From: JALYOC01 sp036675345 | GTDB lineage: Bacteria; Myxococcota; Myxococcia; Myxococcales; Myxococcaceae | Assembly: GCA_036675345.1 (NCBI GenBank) | Contig: JAKFFE010000022.1 | Location: forward strand, 124,001 to 188,000 | Length of the DNA stretch: 64,000 bases | Direction of reading: 5' to 3' | Shown here: positions 52,565 to 61,907 of the stretch, piece by piece | Layout: every line of letters starts with the position of its first letter | Position numbering within the stretch: position 1 is the stretch's first letter | Notes under the pieces: model-generated | Told to the model about the DNA's origin: nothing | Database searches by the model: none | The model's input: the letters and a program-made list of their open reading frames with translations, nothing else | Program-made: the position numbers and the translations under genes

Positions 52565-53368
52565 ATGAAACGACCTCTCCTGATTTCCAGCCTGGCCCTG
52601 ATCGCCTGCGGGCCGGGCACCCTCAACGACAACCAGCGCCAGTTCCTGGTGGAGGACGCGACCCTGGCCGCCTCCTCGCTGATGTCCTTCGTCGCCGCGG
52701 CCCGGGTCAATGACTTCCTCTACGACTCGATCACCCTCGATCCAGCGCTGACCGCGGAAGGGAACGCAGGCCGGATGGCGGCCCGGGTCGAGGAAAGCCT
52801 CCAGGATTGCGCGGGCCGGGTGGTGACCCTGCTGGGGGATACCCTGTGGGTGACCGCCAATTGCACGGTGCAGGGGATCGCACTGGACCTGTTTGTCTCC
52901 GCCACCCCGGTGATGGGCTCGGCGGTCGGGGTGGACATCCGCTACTCGGGCAGCACCTGGGATGGAATTGCTCTCCCCCGGGATGCCTGGGTGAGCTTCC
53001 CTGCCGGCGCCGCGCCCGTACTTGCGGCGGAGGCTGGACGGGACACGCTCAGCTTCCAGGGCGGGGTGGGCAATCCCAGCGGCAATCAAGTCACCCTGAA
53101 TGGAACGGGGTTCTGGACCCGGATGGGGGGAGATCGCCTGCCGCTGACCGTCACCGGAGTTCAGCACTTCGGCGCCTCCTGTGCGCCCGCCCTGGGACGG
53201 CTGACCATCGGCCCCCGGGACGTGATGCTCACCTCGGCGGAGTCGATCCCGGTCAAGCAGGTGGTCCGCTTCTCCAGCACCACCCCGGAGCTGGGGGGGG
53301 TGAAGGTGGATCTCGGGGAGGACGCCCTGAATCTGAACGGGAGACTCACCCTGCCCGAAGGCTGCTAA
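52565..53368 (+). CDS. Hypothetical lipoprotein
   Basis: 267 residues. MKRPLLISSLALIAC is a short lipoprotein signal with lipobox LIAC. The mature part is Thr/Gly/Val-rich and beta-strand-like (SSLMSFVAAARVNDFLYDS, NQVTLNGTGFWTRMGGDRL) with several cysteines that could pair in the periplasm (DCAG, NCTV, SCAP, EGC). No family is recognised. It converges on the SH3-like protein gene, 8 bases between stops. Confidence 0.75.
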   Translation: MKRPLLISSLALIACGPGTLNDNQRQFLVEDATLAASSLMSFVAAARVNDFLYDSITLDPALTAEGNAGRMAARVEESLQDCAGRVVTLLGDTLWVTANCTVQGIALDLFVSATPVMGSAVGVDIRYSGSTWDGIALPRDAWVSFPAGAAPVLAAEAGRDTLSFQGGVGNPSGNQVTLNGTGFWTRMGGDRLPLTVTGVQHFGASCAPALGRLTIGPRDVMLTSAESIPVKQVVRFSSTTPELGGVKVDLGEDALNLNGRLTLPEGC

Positions 53369-53376
53369 CCCGACGG

Positions 53377-54075
53377 CTACCGGTTCCCGGAGGAGTACTC
53401 GAACGGTTCCTCCGGGTGTCGCCGGTTCCAGGCATTGAGCACGTCCAGCAGCTCTCCCCGGTTGGGCTTCATCAGTAGCCCCAACAGGCCCCCCACCCCC
53501 ATCACCCCCAGCCCGGTCCCGGCCAGCGCGTAGTTGGCTGCGCCCAGGAAGCAGGACTGACCGCCAAAGGAATTGAAGCCGCAGTCGGTCTGGGGGACCA
53601 CGAACAGGCCCACCACGGTGAGCGCGGCGCCGGCGGCCAGCGAGCTGATTAGCACGATGGTGGAGCCCTGCTCCCGGACGGCCAACCCGCGGGCCATCGG
53701 CGCCACTTCCGGGTCGGACTTCACCAGCTGCGCCAGGTGGTCCAGATCCTTGACGAAGATGGAGGCCTCCCGCTTGGGCTGGACGGGCGCATCCGACGGA
53801 ACTGGCTGCTGCGCCGGCGCGGCCGGACGGTTGGCAAAGGAGAGCAGCGACTCCTCCACGTACGCGACCTTCCCGTCGGGCAGCCTCGCCTTGCGGAATC
53901 CGTTCTCCCCCTGCTCACTGACCGAGACCTCGGCCCGCTCCACGAAGGTGTGGAGCACCGGGCTCTGCTTGTCCGGGCGCTCGTAGGCCGGGGCTTCGAA
54001 GGCGTTGATGGTGGCAGGCTCCGCCCACACGGCGGGAGCAGCGAGGAGGACGAACAACACGAGGAGGCGATTCAT
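53377..54075 (-). CDS. Secreted/membrane protein with SH3-like N-terminal region
   Basis: 232 residues. ATG 54075 gives a signal peptide (LLVLFVLLAAPAVWA). Residues ~20-80 look like a bacterial SH3 fold (APAYERPDKQSPVLHTFVERAEVSV ... GFRKARLPDGKVAYVEESLL). A Pro-rich linker leads to two hydrophobic segments (STIVLISSLAAGAALTVVGLFV and YALAGTGLGVMGVGGLLGLLM) and a charged tail. SH3-like domains often bind peptidoglycan or partner proteins, so a role near the wall is plausible. Not otherwise recognised. Confidence 0.72.
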   Translation of the reverse strand: MNRLLVLFVLLAAPAVWAEPATINAFEAPAYERPDKQSPVLHTFVERAEVSVSEQGENGFRKARLPDGKVAYVEESLLSFANRPAAPAQQPVPSDAPVQPKREASIFVKDLDHLAQLVKSDPEVAPMARGLAVREQGSTIVLISSLAAGAALTVVGLFVVPQTDCGFNSFGGQSCFLGAANYALAGTGLGVMGVGGLLGLLMKPNRGELLDVLNAWNRRHPEEPFEYSSGNR

Positions 54076-54146
54076 GGGCGCGGACATACCAAACGGGTCT
54101 GGCCATTGAACCGGCTTTATCGGTTTTCGCCCGGAGTGAAAGGAGC

Positions 54147-55226
54147 TCAGGCCGCGCGGCCCACAGCGCCCGGGCGCCGCAGGGTGCCAAAGCCCACGTC
54201 CCCGTGGGAAAACCCGGGGCTGAGTCCGGGCGCCAGCAGTGACGCGGTGAGCTCCGAGGACGGATAGAAGTTCACGAAGTTCGCGTCCAGCCGGCTGGGA
54301 CCGGCCAGCACCTTCTCCACCACCATCGAGGAGTACTGCTCCAGCGAGCTCTCGCGGGTGTTGCCGTTGAGCACCACCTCCAGCCCCAACTGCTGGGCGG
54401 CGGAGCGGAGGCCGGGGATGCGCGAGTGCTCCGGGCTGTAGGCCTCGGTGGCCACCCCGTTCTCGCTGATCACGAACAGCCCCTGGGGAGTGGAGACCGC
54501 CAGGGACATGTTCCCCATCGTGTGCCCGGGGGTGCTGACGATGGCCACCCCCTTGCCCAGCCAGGCGTCGCCCTCCAGCAGGATCACCCGCTCGGACGGA
54601 ACCCCGCGGGTCCCGTCCGGGACGTACCAGACCCGCTGCATCGGGTGGAGGTCGTGGACCGCCTCCCACTCCGCGCGCTGCACCAGCAGCTGGGCCCGGG
54701 GGAAGAACGCCGGCCCGTCTCCGCCCAGCCAGCCGCGCAGGTCCTGGATGTGGAGGTGGTCGAAGGCCAGATAGTCCACGTCCTCCGGCCGCAGCCCCAG
54801 CGCCTCCAGGTGGGTGGCCACCGTGCCGTGGAGGGTCTTCATCACCCTCTGGCTGATGAATGTTCCGTAGCGGCGGATCAGGTCCGCGTAGAACGGCGCC
54901 TTCTCTCCCCGCCGATAGTCGGTGGGGTTGAAGACCAGGGTGCGCAGTACCCCGCCCGGATCGCGGAACTGCAGCACGTTCATCCGGTTGGTCATCATCA
55001 AATACGGCGCCGGAGAGAGGGCGCCCCCGGAGAAGCCAAACCCGGTGGGGTAGGGGAAGGTCACCAGCTTGCAACTGGCCAGCGCCTCCACCGTCCCCTC
55101 GGAGAGGATCGCCTCTCGCGCCACCTGAGCCGCGGCTCGCAGCGCGGACAGCTGGCTGGCCGGAGTGCGGCGGGAGCGGGCCTCGGGCAGCGCGGGGAGG
55201 GGACGAAAGGGACTGGAGGGATTCAT
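54147..55226 (-). CDS. Metallo-beta-lactamase-fold hydrolase
   Basis: 359 residues. DHLHIQDLRG has H-x-H-x-x-D, a variant of the MBL HxHxDH zinc motif. STPGHTMGNMSLAV provides the next zinc His. An Asn in the C-terminal half (NGNTRESSLEQY) replaces the usual final His region. Zinc binding may thus be partial. It could be a lactonase or other hydrolase. The ATG overlaps the stop of the dehydrogenase gene (ATGA), so the two probably act on linked metabolites. Confidence 0.72.
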   Translation of the reverse strand: MNPSSPFRPLPALPEARSRRTPASQLSALRAAAQVAREAILSEGTVEALASCKLVTFPYPTGFGFSGGALSPAPYLMMTNRMNVLQFRDPGGVLRTLVFNPTDYRRGEKAPFYADLIRRYGTFISQRVMKTLHGTVATHLEALGLRPEDVDYLAFDHLHIQDLRGWLGGDGPAFFPRAQLLVQRAEWEAVHDLHPMQRVWYVPDGTRGVPSERVILLEGDAWLGKGVAIVSTPGHTMGNMSLAVSTPQGLFVISENGVATEAYSPEHSRIPGLRSAAQQLGLEVVLNGNTRESSLEQYSSMVVEKVLAGPSRLDANFVNFYPSSELTASLLAPGLSPGFSHGDVGFGTLRRPGAVGRAA

Positions 55227-56476
55227 GGGGTCTCCCGGAGATCGAACACCGTCTTCACCGACTGGAACCGGCCACGCTGGAGGTTGGCCTCGATCGCCTG
55301 TGCGTACTGCTCCAGCTTGAAGTGGTGGGTGACCAGCAGGGTGGGATCGGGGCCCTCCCGGTTGGCCAGCAGCTCCCGCGCCACCTCGAAGGTGTGCAGG
55401 GTGCGGCCGCGGAACTGCTCCGGGCCATAGGTGTAGGAGCCGATCAGGGTCAGCTCGTTCCGCCACACCGTGGTCCAGTCCAGCCCGTCCAGCTTTCCGG
55501 CGGCGCCGATCAGCACCACCCGCCCGAAGGGCCGGGTGTAGCGCAGCGAATCGGTCAGCGAGGAGGCGCTGCCCACGCAGTCGAAGATCAGCTCGTAGCC
55601 GCCGGTCATCGCCGGGGGACCAATCACCGGCCGGTACACCTTGCCCCCGGTCCGGCGCGCGACCTCGTTCGCCTCCTCCACCTCGTCCCGCATCGCCCGC
55701 AGCACGTCGGTGGCGCCCAGCTTCTTGGCCAGCTCCAGCTGGTAGTCCTCCAGGGTCATCAGGGTCACCTCGCAGCGGTGCCCCAGCGCGCGCAGCGCCC
55801 ACAGGGTGGAGAACCCCACCGGCCCGCCGCCGATGATCAGCACCCGTTCACCCGGCCGGGGCGGGGCCTTGAGCACCGCGTGCAGGCTGACCGACAAGGG
55901 TTCGATCAGCACCCCCGCCTCGTCGGACAGCGCATCCGGCAGCGGGTGCAATTGGGAGGAGTGGGCCACCATCTCCGACCCCATCCCGCCGGGGAGATCC
56001 CGGTGGAAGCCCAGCATCTGCCCCGGCGCCAGACAGCCCTCCGCCACCCGCTCGCAGCCGTTCTCCTGGCCGCGGGCGCAGGCCACGCAGCGGTCGGCAA
56101 AGCCGCGCAGTCGGCAGGGGAGGAGCGGATCCACCGCCACCCGTTGTCCCACCTCCAGGCCGGTCACCTCCGGACCCAGCGCGGTGATCTCCGCCACCAC
56201 CTCATGACCCAGCACCGCCGGGAAGGAGTTGAAGGGCTCGAGCACCGGGCTGTTCTTGAAGAACAAGGTGCCCAGGTCCGACCCGCACAGCCCCGCCAAC
56301 CGCGGCTTGAGCCGGACCCAGCCCGGCCCGGGAAGGGCGGGGGAGGTCAGCTCCCTCAACGAGAGGCAGGACCCCTTGCCGTAGTGGACCTTGGGGAAAC
56401 GCTTCCCCACCGCCTTGGCCACCACGTACTTCGGCACCGATAGATCGAAGACCAACCCCCGCATGGGGGCAGTCAA
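55223..56476 (-). CDS. Zinc-dependent medium-chain dehydrogenase
   Basis: 417 residues. Catalytic zinc site: GLCGSDLGTLFF (Cys) and GHEVVAEI (His-Glu). A structural-zinc-like lobe has PCRLRG, RCVACARG and NGCERVA. The Rossmann fold is VLIIGGGPVGFSTLWALRALG, and LIFDCVGSASSLTDSLRYTRPFGRVVLIG follows. This matches threonine- or sorbitol-dehydrogenase-like alcohol dehydrogenases. The substrate cannot be inferred. Coupled to the MBL-fold gene. Confidence 0.9.
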   Translation of the reverse strand: MTAPMRGLVFDLSVPKYVVAKAVGKRFPKVHYGKGSCLSLRELTSPALPGPGWVRLKPRLAGLCGSDLGTLFFKNSPVLEPFNSFPAVLGHEVVAEITALGPEVTGLEVGQRVAVDPLLPCRLRGFADRCVACARGQENGCERVAEGCLAPGQMLGFHRDLPGGMGSEMVAHSSQLHPLPDALSDEAGVLIEPLSVSLHAVLKAPPRPGERVLIIGGGPVGFSTLWALRALGHRCEVTLMTLEDYQLELAKKLGATDVLRAMRDEVEEANEVARRTGGKVYRPVIGPPAMTGGYELIFDCVGSASSLTDSLRYTRPFGRVVLIGAAGKLDGLDWTTVWRNELTLIGSYTYGPEQFRGRTLHTFEVARELLANREGPDPTLLVTHHFKLEQYAQAIEANLQRGRFQSVKTVFDLRETP

Positions 56477-56497
56477 GCCGATGGCGGGCCTTCTTGC

Positions 56498-57127
56498 CTA
56501 GGCGCCGCGTGGTTTGATCGCACCCCTGACCTGGGAGCAGGGCACAACACTGGCGCGGCCGGGATCGAGATAGTCGAACCCGGTCTCCTCGAAGCGAGCC
56601 TCCAACGCCTCCAGGCCGTTCGCCTTCTTGAAGGCAACTTCCTCCTCGAAAACTGGAATCAGCCAGGCGCATCGGATCGGCGGCGCGTCGGGCCGCGGTT
56701 TGGCGACCTCAAGCTTCGGCCCATCCAGGTAAGGAAGCGACAGCAGGCCGCGAGTGCACCCGGAACCCGGCAGCCACGGGCGACCGAAGTTCACCGTATG
56801 GCCGACCGCCAGCGGGGCACCCGTTCGATGGAAGTGCGCCAGGGCGGTCAGGAGCTCGATGTGTGACTCCACCTGCACCGGGCTGAACAGGTGCACCTCG
56901 GTGGGAGAAGCATCCGACCAACCGGACATGCCGCAAGTCGCATAGGTCCACGCGGCGCGCTCTGGTCCGGGCGCGAACTCAGCGACGCTGAACGTGGACG
57001 GCACCTCGTGCGTCGGCCCAAGAGTCCAGCGAAGCGCACGCGCCGGAAGCCCCCAGGCAGCTGTGTAATGAGAGAGCAGCGTTGCCTGGTACGTAGCTTC
57101 GCTCGGGCATTGGGCGCTACAACTCAT
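56498..57127 (-). CDS. Suppressor-of-fused (SUFU) domain protein
   Basis: 209 residues. The SUFU-type core is visible: STFSVAEFAPG, TYATCGMSGW, EVHLFSPVQ, VNFGRPWLPGSGC, IRCAWLIPVFEEEVAFKK and GFDYLDPGRASVV. In bacteria these proteins often act as immunity proteins next to polymorphic toxins, which is known of the family. No toxin is adjacent here. ATG 57127 overlaps the stop of the upstream small gene (ATGA). GC content is lower than the core genes, suggesting accessory origin. Confidence 0.8.
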   Translation of the reverse strand: MSCSAQCPSEATYQATLLSHYTAAWGLPARALRWTLGPTHEVPSTFSVAEFAPGPERAAWTYATCGMSGWSDASPTEVHLFSPVQVESHIELLTALAHFHRTGAPLAVGHTVNFGRPWLPGSGCTRGLLSLPYLDGPKLEVAKPRPDAPPIRCAWLIPVFEEEVAFKKANGLEALEARFEETGFDYLDPGRASVVPCSQVRGAIKPRGA

Positions 57128-57492
57128 GGTCGAGCCGCCAGCCACTCAGAATAGGCATCCTGCACCTTGCCCACTCCGAGGAATCGGTTCGTGTCAGCGC
57201 CTTGGACCGTCACTGCGTAGGCCACAGCTTCTTCCAAGTCCGAGAAGTGTTGTCCCCTTCCGCCAGGCGAATCGCTGTCGACGGGAGTGAACTCATACAG
57301 GTCGAGAAGATCGGGGCCTCCTTCGTTGAAGACTTCAAAGAGCGTAACGGAGTAGGTGCGATCGACCTGCCGATCCAGCCGTAGCCAACGAAGCACAACC
57401 TCACCCGACACTTCGCCCGGCTCGAGCCACTGCTCAACGGAGCGTCCGGCGCTCAGCAGCTGGAGGACTGCACCTTCAGAGAGGTAATCCAT
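57124..57492 (-). CDS. Hypothetical protein coupled to the SUFU gene (122 aa)
   Basis: Soluble and acidic, with alternating strands and helices (YLSEGAVLQLLSAGRSVEQWL, RTYSVTLFEVFNEGGPDLLDLYEF, DTNRFLGVGKVQDAYSEWL). I do not recognise it. Its coupling to a SUFU-domain gene and its size suggest another immunity-type protein. No signal peptide. Confidence 0.65.
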   Translation of the reverse strand: MDYLSEGAVLQLLSAGRSVEQWLEPGEVSGEVVLRWLRLDRQVDRTYSVTLFEVFNEGGPDLLDLYEFTPVDSDSPGGRGQHFSDLEEAVAYAVTVQGADTNRFLGVGKVQDAYSEWLAARP

Positions 57493-57571
57493 CAGCGCTG
57501 TCCCGTGCCGGGCGGAGGGTCACTCATCTTCTGACCCCAGTGGATCGAGGCCCCGCCCCTGGGCCCGCCCC

Positions 57572-59188
57572 TCACGGTTCGTAGGCCCCGACGCTGTGGT
57601 GGGTCGCGTCTCGGACCGGGCCACTGGGCGCCAGGAACCCGGCCTCCAGCACTCCCAACGAGCGCGTCGGCTGGGTCGTCGCGTCCCCGGCGTTGATTGC
57701 CGGCGACCCGGGCAGCGGCCGGAACTCCAGGGGCAGCCGGTGGTTCGGCCAGAAGCTGACCCCCTCGGCAAAGAAGCCCTGCTCGAACAGCGTGGGGGCG
57801 CTGCCGTAGGCGCAGGTGGCGACCACGGTGCCGGTCCCGCCCGAACACCTCCAGGTCCCATCGTCGCTGTAGGACCAGAGCAGGTTGTGGTGCTCGTTGA
57901 CCCCCGGGCGAAGGATCGCCACTCCCACGATGATGTTGTTCTCCAGAGTCAGCCCGGTGGCGTCAAAGCCAGGCGCCGGGTCCTGGAGGATGAAGCCCGC
58001 ATTGAAGCGATACCGGCCATCCGGGGTGATCACCCCGTCGGTCTCGCGGTACTTGCCCACCAGCACGTTGTTCCGGACCACGACGTTCTCCGCCAGGCCG
58101 TAGATGCGCAGCGGGTAGTTGTTGTTGATGTCGTAGATCGCGTTGTTCTCGATCAGGACGTTGCTGTAGCTGGCGACATACCCGTCCCCGTCGTAGAGCA
58201 TCATTCCCGGCGTGTCGTGGAACATCGAGTTGCGCACGGTGAGATCCCCGCTGCGGATCGAAACCGCGCTGCCATGGGGGTTGTTGCCGTCGCGCGGGCA
58301 GTAGTCATCCGACTCGGCCCAGTTGAAGTCGTGGCAGTGCACCGCATCCACCAGCACGCCCCGGGTCCCCGGCTGGATGCGGATGCAGGACTGCACCCCT
58401 TCGTGGAACTGGCTGCGGAACACGGTCACCCCGGTGCTGCCGGAGATGAACGTCCCATACCCCATGCGGCGCGCGTGCACGCCCGAGATCAGCACGTCCT
58501 CCGAGTCGATCACTTGGATCGCGTGGACCACCAGATACTTGTTGGTTCCGGTCAGGGAAGAGCGGAACAGCCGCAAATGGGCGACGTTCGAGACCTGGAC
58601 CGGGTTGGCCGCCTTCTGGTAGGTGGCGGAGCTCGCGCCGGGGAGCTGCGGATCTGCTCCCGGGTCCACCCAATCCGGTTCGACCCGGAGCCCATCGAAA
58701 CGCAGGTAGGCGTCGGCCCGGGTGCTGTACTCCACCGAGAGGGAGGTCAGGACCGGCGTCTCTCCTTCGGCCGCCTTGAGGGTGACATATCCGGTTCGTC
58801 CCACCGGGGCGGTCTCCCGGAGCGCGCCGTGATTGCCGCTCAGCAACAGCGCGGCATCTCCGGCGGTCAGCGTGCTGAGCGCCTTGCCCAGGGTCAGCCA
58901 GGCCGTGCCCCGCGTGAGACCGTCTCGCGCATCGTCGCCGCTGATCGGGTCGACGTAATAGCTGGTCCCGGTGATGGTGTAGGGCTCCTCCGGGTCCGGG
59001 AACTCCACGGGGCTGCCCCCATCGGAGCCCCCTCCGGCGTCACTGCTGCCTCCATCGGTGCTTCCCGCGTCAGTGCCGCCATCCGGCCCGGACTGGGACG
59101 TGCAAGCAGAGCCGAGCCACAGCAGCGCCAGCAGCGCCAGCAGCGCCAGCAGCGCCTGGAGGCAGAGACCGGAGCGAGCGGGGGACAT
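57572..59188 (-). CDS. Right-handed beta-helix lipoprotein
   Basis: 538 residues. ATG 59188. The signal peptide core is a tandem ALL repeat (LLALLALLALLWLG) ending at lipobox GSAC. A Gly/Asp/Ser linker (GGTDAGSTDGGSSDAGGGSD) precedes the folded part. Parallel beta-helix turns follow (VSNVAHLRLFRSSLTGTN, SIRSGDLTVRNSMFHD, NVLIENNAIYDINNN, LENNIIV). The end SPAINAGD ... GAYEP is the choice-of-anchor-Q-like closing motif. Such proteins bind or cleave polysaccharides; activity is not predictable. Confidence 0.85.
   Translation of the reverse strand: MSPARSGLCLQALLALLALLALLWLGSACTSQSGPDGGTDAGSTDGGSSDAGGGSDGGSPVEFPDPEEPYTITGTSYYVDPISGDDARDGLTRGTAWLTLGKALSTLTAGDAALLLSGNHGALRETAPVGRTGYVTLKAAEGETPVLTSLSVEYSTRADAYLRFDGLRVEPDWVDPGADPQLPGASSATYQKAANPVQVSNVAHLRLFRSSLTGTNKYLVVHAIQVIDSEDVLISGVHARRMGYGTFISGSTGVTVFRSQFHEGVQSCIRIQPGTRGVLVDAVHCHDFNWAESDDYCPRDGNNPHGSAVSIRSGDLTVRNSMFHDTPGMMLYDGDGYVASYSNVLIENNAIYDINNNYPLRIYGLAENVVVRNNVLVGKYRETDGVITPDGRYRFNAGFILQDPAPGFDATGLTLENNIIVGVAILRPGVNEHHNLLWSYSDDGTWRCSGGTGTVVATCAYGSAPTLFEQGFFAEGVSFWPNHRLPLEFRPLPGSPAINAGDATTQPTRSLGVLEAGFLAPSGPVRDATHHSVGAYEP
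59123..59160. repeat. Four 9-bp repeats encoding the signal-peptide core
   Basis: Plus-strand CAGCAGCGC-type units in tandem; on the coding strand each encodes Ala-Leu-Leu. Changes in copy number would alter the hydrophobic core by three residues at a time without a frameshift. Confidence 0.75.
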
Positions 59189-59397
59189 GCGAGCCACCGT
59201 AGCAAGGGCGTTCCACGGCCCACAATTCCCCGTACGCCCCCCGGTTCTCCCCTTCGCGCGGGAGTCGCGCGTCATTGCCCCTTGAACTCAGCCTCCACCG
59301 CTGCGAAGCGAAGTAGCAGTGACTTCAATCCTCAAGGATCCACGCCATTCTTGAATCACTCCAACAGCTCCGTGGCCATCACCCCGCCTGGATCGAC

Positions 59398-60801
59398 GTG
59401 CCGACGCTGCTTGCCTCCGCCTGCCTCGTCATTGCTTCCTGGCGATGGCGAGAGCGCAAGCCGGCACTCAGCGGCGTGCTTCTCGCCGCAACGGCTCTCC
59501 TGATCGGACTGGCAATGTCCGCGGACCCGCTGCTTCATCCATGGGACGAACGCTTTCATGCGCTCGTCGCGAAGAACCTGCTGCGGCATCCGCTAACCCC
59601 GACGCTGTACGACACGCCCCTGCTTCAGACCGACACCTGGTGGGGCTCCACCCGCATTTGGCTGCACAAGCCTCCGCTCACGCTGTGGTTGATCGCCGCG
59701 TCCTACCGACTGTTCGGGGCCGTCGAGATGGCCACGCGCCTGCCCAGTGTCCTGTTGCTGGGCTGCGCCGTGTACTCCACGCACTGGATCGGCGTGACGC
59801 TCTTCTCACCGCGGGTGGCCTGGTTCGCAGCAGCGCTGCACGCAACCAACGGTCGCGCACTGGAGATCGCTGCGGGGAGAACCTCGACGGACCACCCGGA
59901 CTCGATCCTGGCAAGCCTCACCGCGATCGCGGTGGCAGTCGGAATCGCGCAGCGCCGGTCCCGCAACCCCTGGCTGACCCTGGCGCTCGGTCTGGTCGTT
60001 GGCGCGGCGCTGCTGACGAAGTGGTTGCCGGGATTGTTGGCGCTGGGACTGTGGGCGGTGTGGCTTCCATGGCGAGGTCAACCGCGACGATCAGCGTTGG
60101 AGGTGGCCGCGGTCACGGCCATCGCGTCGGTCGTTGCCCTGCCCTGGCAGGTCCACATCGCGCAGAGCTTCCCGGTGGAGGCGGCAGTCGAGAGCGCCTA
60201 CAACTGGATCCACCTTCGTCAGCCGCTAGAGGGGCACTCGGGTACCCCCTTCTTCCATCTGGCGCGCATCCCGCTGGTGTTCGGAGAGGCCGCGTACCTC
60301 CCGTTGTTGTGGTTCGCCTACCGCCATCTGCGACGAGGCGCCTCCGAGTCGACCTGGTTGCTGGTGCTCTGGTTCGCGGTCCCGTATGGGTTCTTCGCGC
60401 TCGCGGCCACCAAGATGGCCAACTATGTGCTTCCGGCCGCGCCGGCCCTCTTCCTGATGCTGGGGGTGGTCCTGGTGGAATGGCTGGGCGCACTCACCAC
60501 GTCCCTGGGCACCTGGAGGAGGCGAGCCCTCCTATTGGCCCTGGTGGCCACCGTTTTCTTCCCGATCCGGTCTACCTTCGACCGCTGGAAGCCCTTCAAG
60601 CGGTTCGCGGAGGCGGCTGACCGCTCCGAACGTCTCCGCAGCGAGGCGCGTCGGCTGCACCCCAGACCGTACGTGGTCTTCAACGCTCCGGACCCCATCC
60701 AGACCATGTTCTACGGGGCCTCCGCCGCGTATTCCTTTCCCCCCACCGACGATCACCTGCGTCTGGCCCAACAGCGAGGCTGGATAGTCCTGATTCGATG
60801 A
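59398..60801 (+). CDS. ArnT/GT39-like membrane glycosyltransferase
   Basis: 467 residues with about ten membrane helices. The first loop has PWDERFHALVAKNLL, the Asp-Glu catalytic pair of the family. It is followed by WLHKPPLTLWLIAASYRLFG, the K/R-x-P-P-x-x-x-W motif, and TKWLPGLLALGLW. Predicted to transfer a sugar from a polyprenyl phosphate to lipid A, a glycan or protein. GTG start without a clear ribosome-binding site. Codon use is less GC-rich than neighbours, fitting acquired DNA between ruvA and ruvB. A second GT39-like enzyme is at 15.2 kb. Confidence 0.83.
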   Translation: MPTLLASACLVIASWRWRERKPALSGVLLAATALLIGLAMSADPLLHPWDERFHALVAKNLLRHPLTPTLYDTPLLQTDTWWGSTRIWLHKPPLTLWLIAASYRLFGAVEMATRLPSVLLLGCAVYSTHWIGVTLFSPRVAWFAAALHATNGRALEIAAGRTSTDHPDSILASLTAIAVAVGIAQRRSRNPWLTLALGLVVGAALLTKWLPGLLALGLWAVWLPWRGQPRRSALEVAAVTAIASVVALPWQVHIAQSFPVEAAVESAYNWIHLRQPLEGHSGTPFFHLARIPLVFGEAAYLPLLWFAYRHLRRGASESTWLLVLWFAVPYGFFALAATKMANYVLPAAPALFLMLGVVLVEWLGALTTSLGTWRRRALLLALVATVFFPIRSTFDRWKPFKRFAEAADRSERLRSEARRLHPRPYVVFNAPDPIQTMFYGASAAYSFPPTDDHLRLAQQRGWIVLIR

Positions 60802-60869
60802 GTGCCCCCACCGACTTGCCTCGGGTCGCGCTTCATTGCCCCCTCTGCGTCGGATAGGTTCCCCCGGCG

Positions 60870-61907
60870 ATGGCGCGATCAGGGGACGGGGACGAGGACA
60901 TTCTCACCGGCGGGCAGAAGCCGGACGAGGTCGGGCTGGAGGCCTCGCTGCGTCCCCGGAATTTCACCGAGTACGTCGGGCAGACCGGGGTGGTGGAGAA
61001 GCTGAAGGTCTACGTGCGCGCCGCCCGCTCCCGGGGGGAGGCGTTGGACCACTGCCTGTTCTCCGGACCTCCCGGGCTGGGGAAGACCTCGCTGGCGCAC
61101 ATCATCGCCAACGAGCTGGGGGTGGGGCTGCACGTCACCAGCGGTCCGGCGATCGAACGCAAGGGTGACCTGGCAGGGCTGCTGACCAACCTCCAGCCCC
61201 GGGACGTGCTGTTCATCGACGAGATCCACCGGCTGCAGCCGGCGGTGGAGGAGTACCTCTACCCGGCGATGGAGGACTTCCGCCTGGATGTGATGATCGA
61301 CACCGGGCCGGCGGCGCGGGCGATGAAGATCGATCTTCCTCCCTTCACCCTGGCCGGGGCCACCACCCGCACCGGACTGCTCACCTCTCCCTTGCGGGAC
61401 CGGTTCCAGATCCAGGAGCGGCTGGAGTTCTACCCGCCGGAGATCCTGGAGCAGATCGTCACCCGCTCCGCCCGCATCCTGGGGGTGGAGTTGGAGGCCT
61501 CCGGCGCGCAGGAGATCGCCCGTCGCTCCCGCGGCACCCCCCGCATCGCCAACCGGCTGCTGCGCCGGCTGCGCGACTTTGCCCAGGTGGAGGGGGACGG
61601 GGTGATCTCCAAGCGGGTGGCGGCCAACGCGCTCAAGCGGCTGGAGATCGACGAGGCCGGGCTGGACCCGATGGACCGCAAGATCCTGCTCACGGTGATC
61701 GAGAAGTTCGGTGGCGGCCCGGTGGGAGTGGAGACCATTGCCGCCGCGGTGGGGGAGGAGCGGGAGACGGTGGAGGACGTGTACGAACCCTTCCTGCTCC
61801 AGCAGGGGTTCATCCACCGCACCCCCCGAGGCCGGATGGCCACCCTCATGGCCTACCAGTACTTCAGCAAGAAGCCGCCCGCCGGCAGTCAGGGGAGTCT
61901 GCTGTGA
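60870..61907 (+). CDS. ruvB: Holliday-junction DNA helicase RuvB
   Basis: 345 residues. Walker A is GPPGLGKTS, Walker B is LFIDEIHR, sensor 1 is LAGATTRTG, and RGTPRIANRLLRRLRDF is the arginine-sensor helix. The C-terminal winged helix has YEPFLLQQGFIHRTPRGR. AAA+ motor driving branch migration with RuvA. Separated from ruvCA by an accessory segment. The stop overlaps the next GTG (GTGA). Confidence 0.97.
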   Translation: MARSGDGDEDILTGGQKPDEVGLEASLRPRNFTEYVGQTGVVEKLKVYVRAARSRGEALDHCLFSGPPGLGKTSLAHIIANELGVGLHVTSGPAIERKGDLAGLLTNLQPRDVLFIDEIHRLQPAVEEYLYPAMEDFRLDVMIDTGPAARAMKIDLPPFTLAGATTRTGLLTSPLRDRFQIQERLEFYPPEILEQIVTRSARILGVELEASGAQEIARRSRGTPRIANRLLRRLRDFAQVEGDGVISKRVAANALKRLEIDEAGLDPMDRKILLTVIEKFGGGPVGVETIAAAVGEERETVEDVYEPFLLQQGFIHRTPRGRMATLMAYQYFSKKPPAGSQGSLL

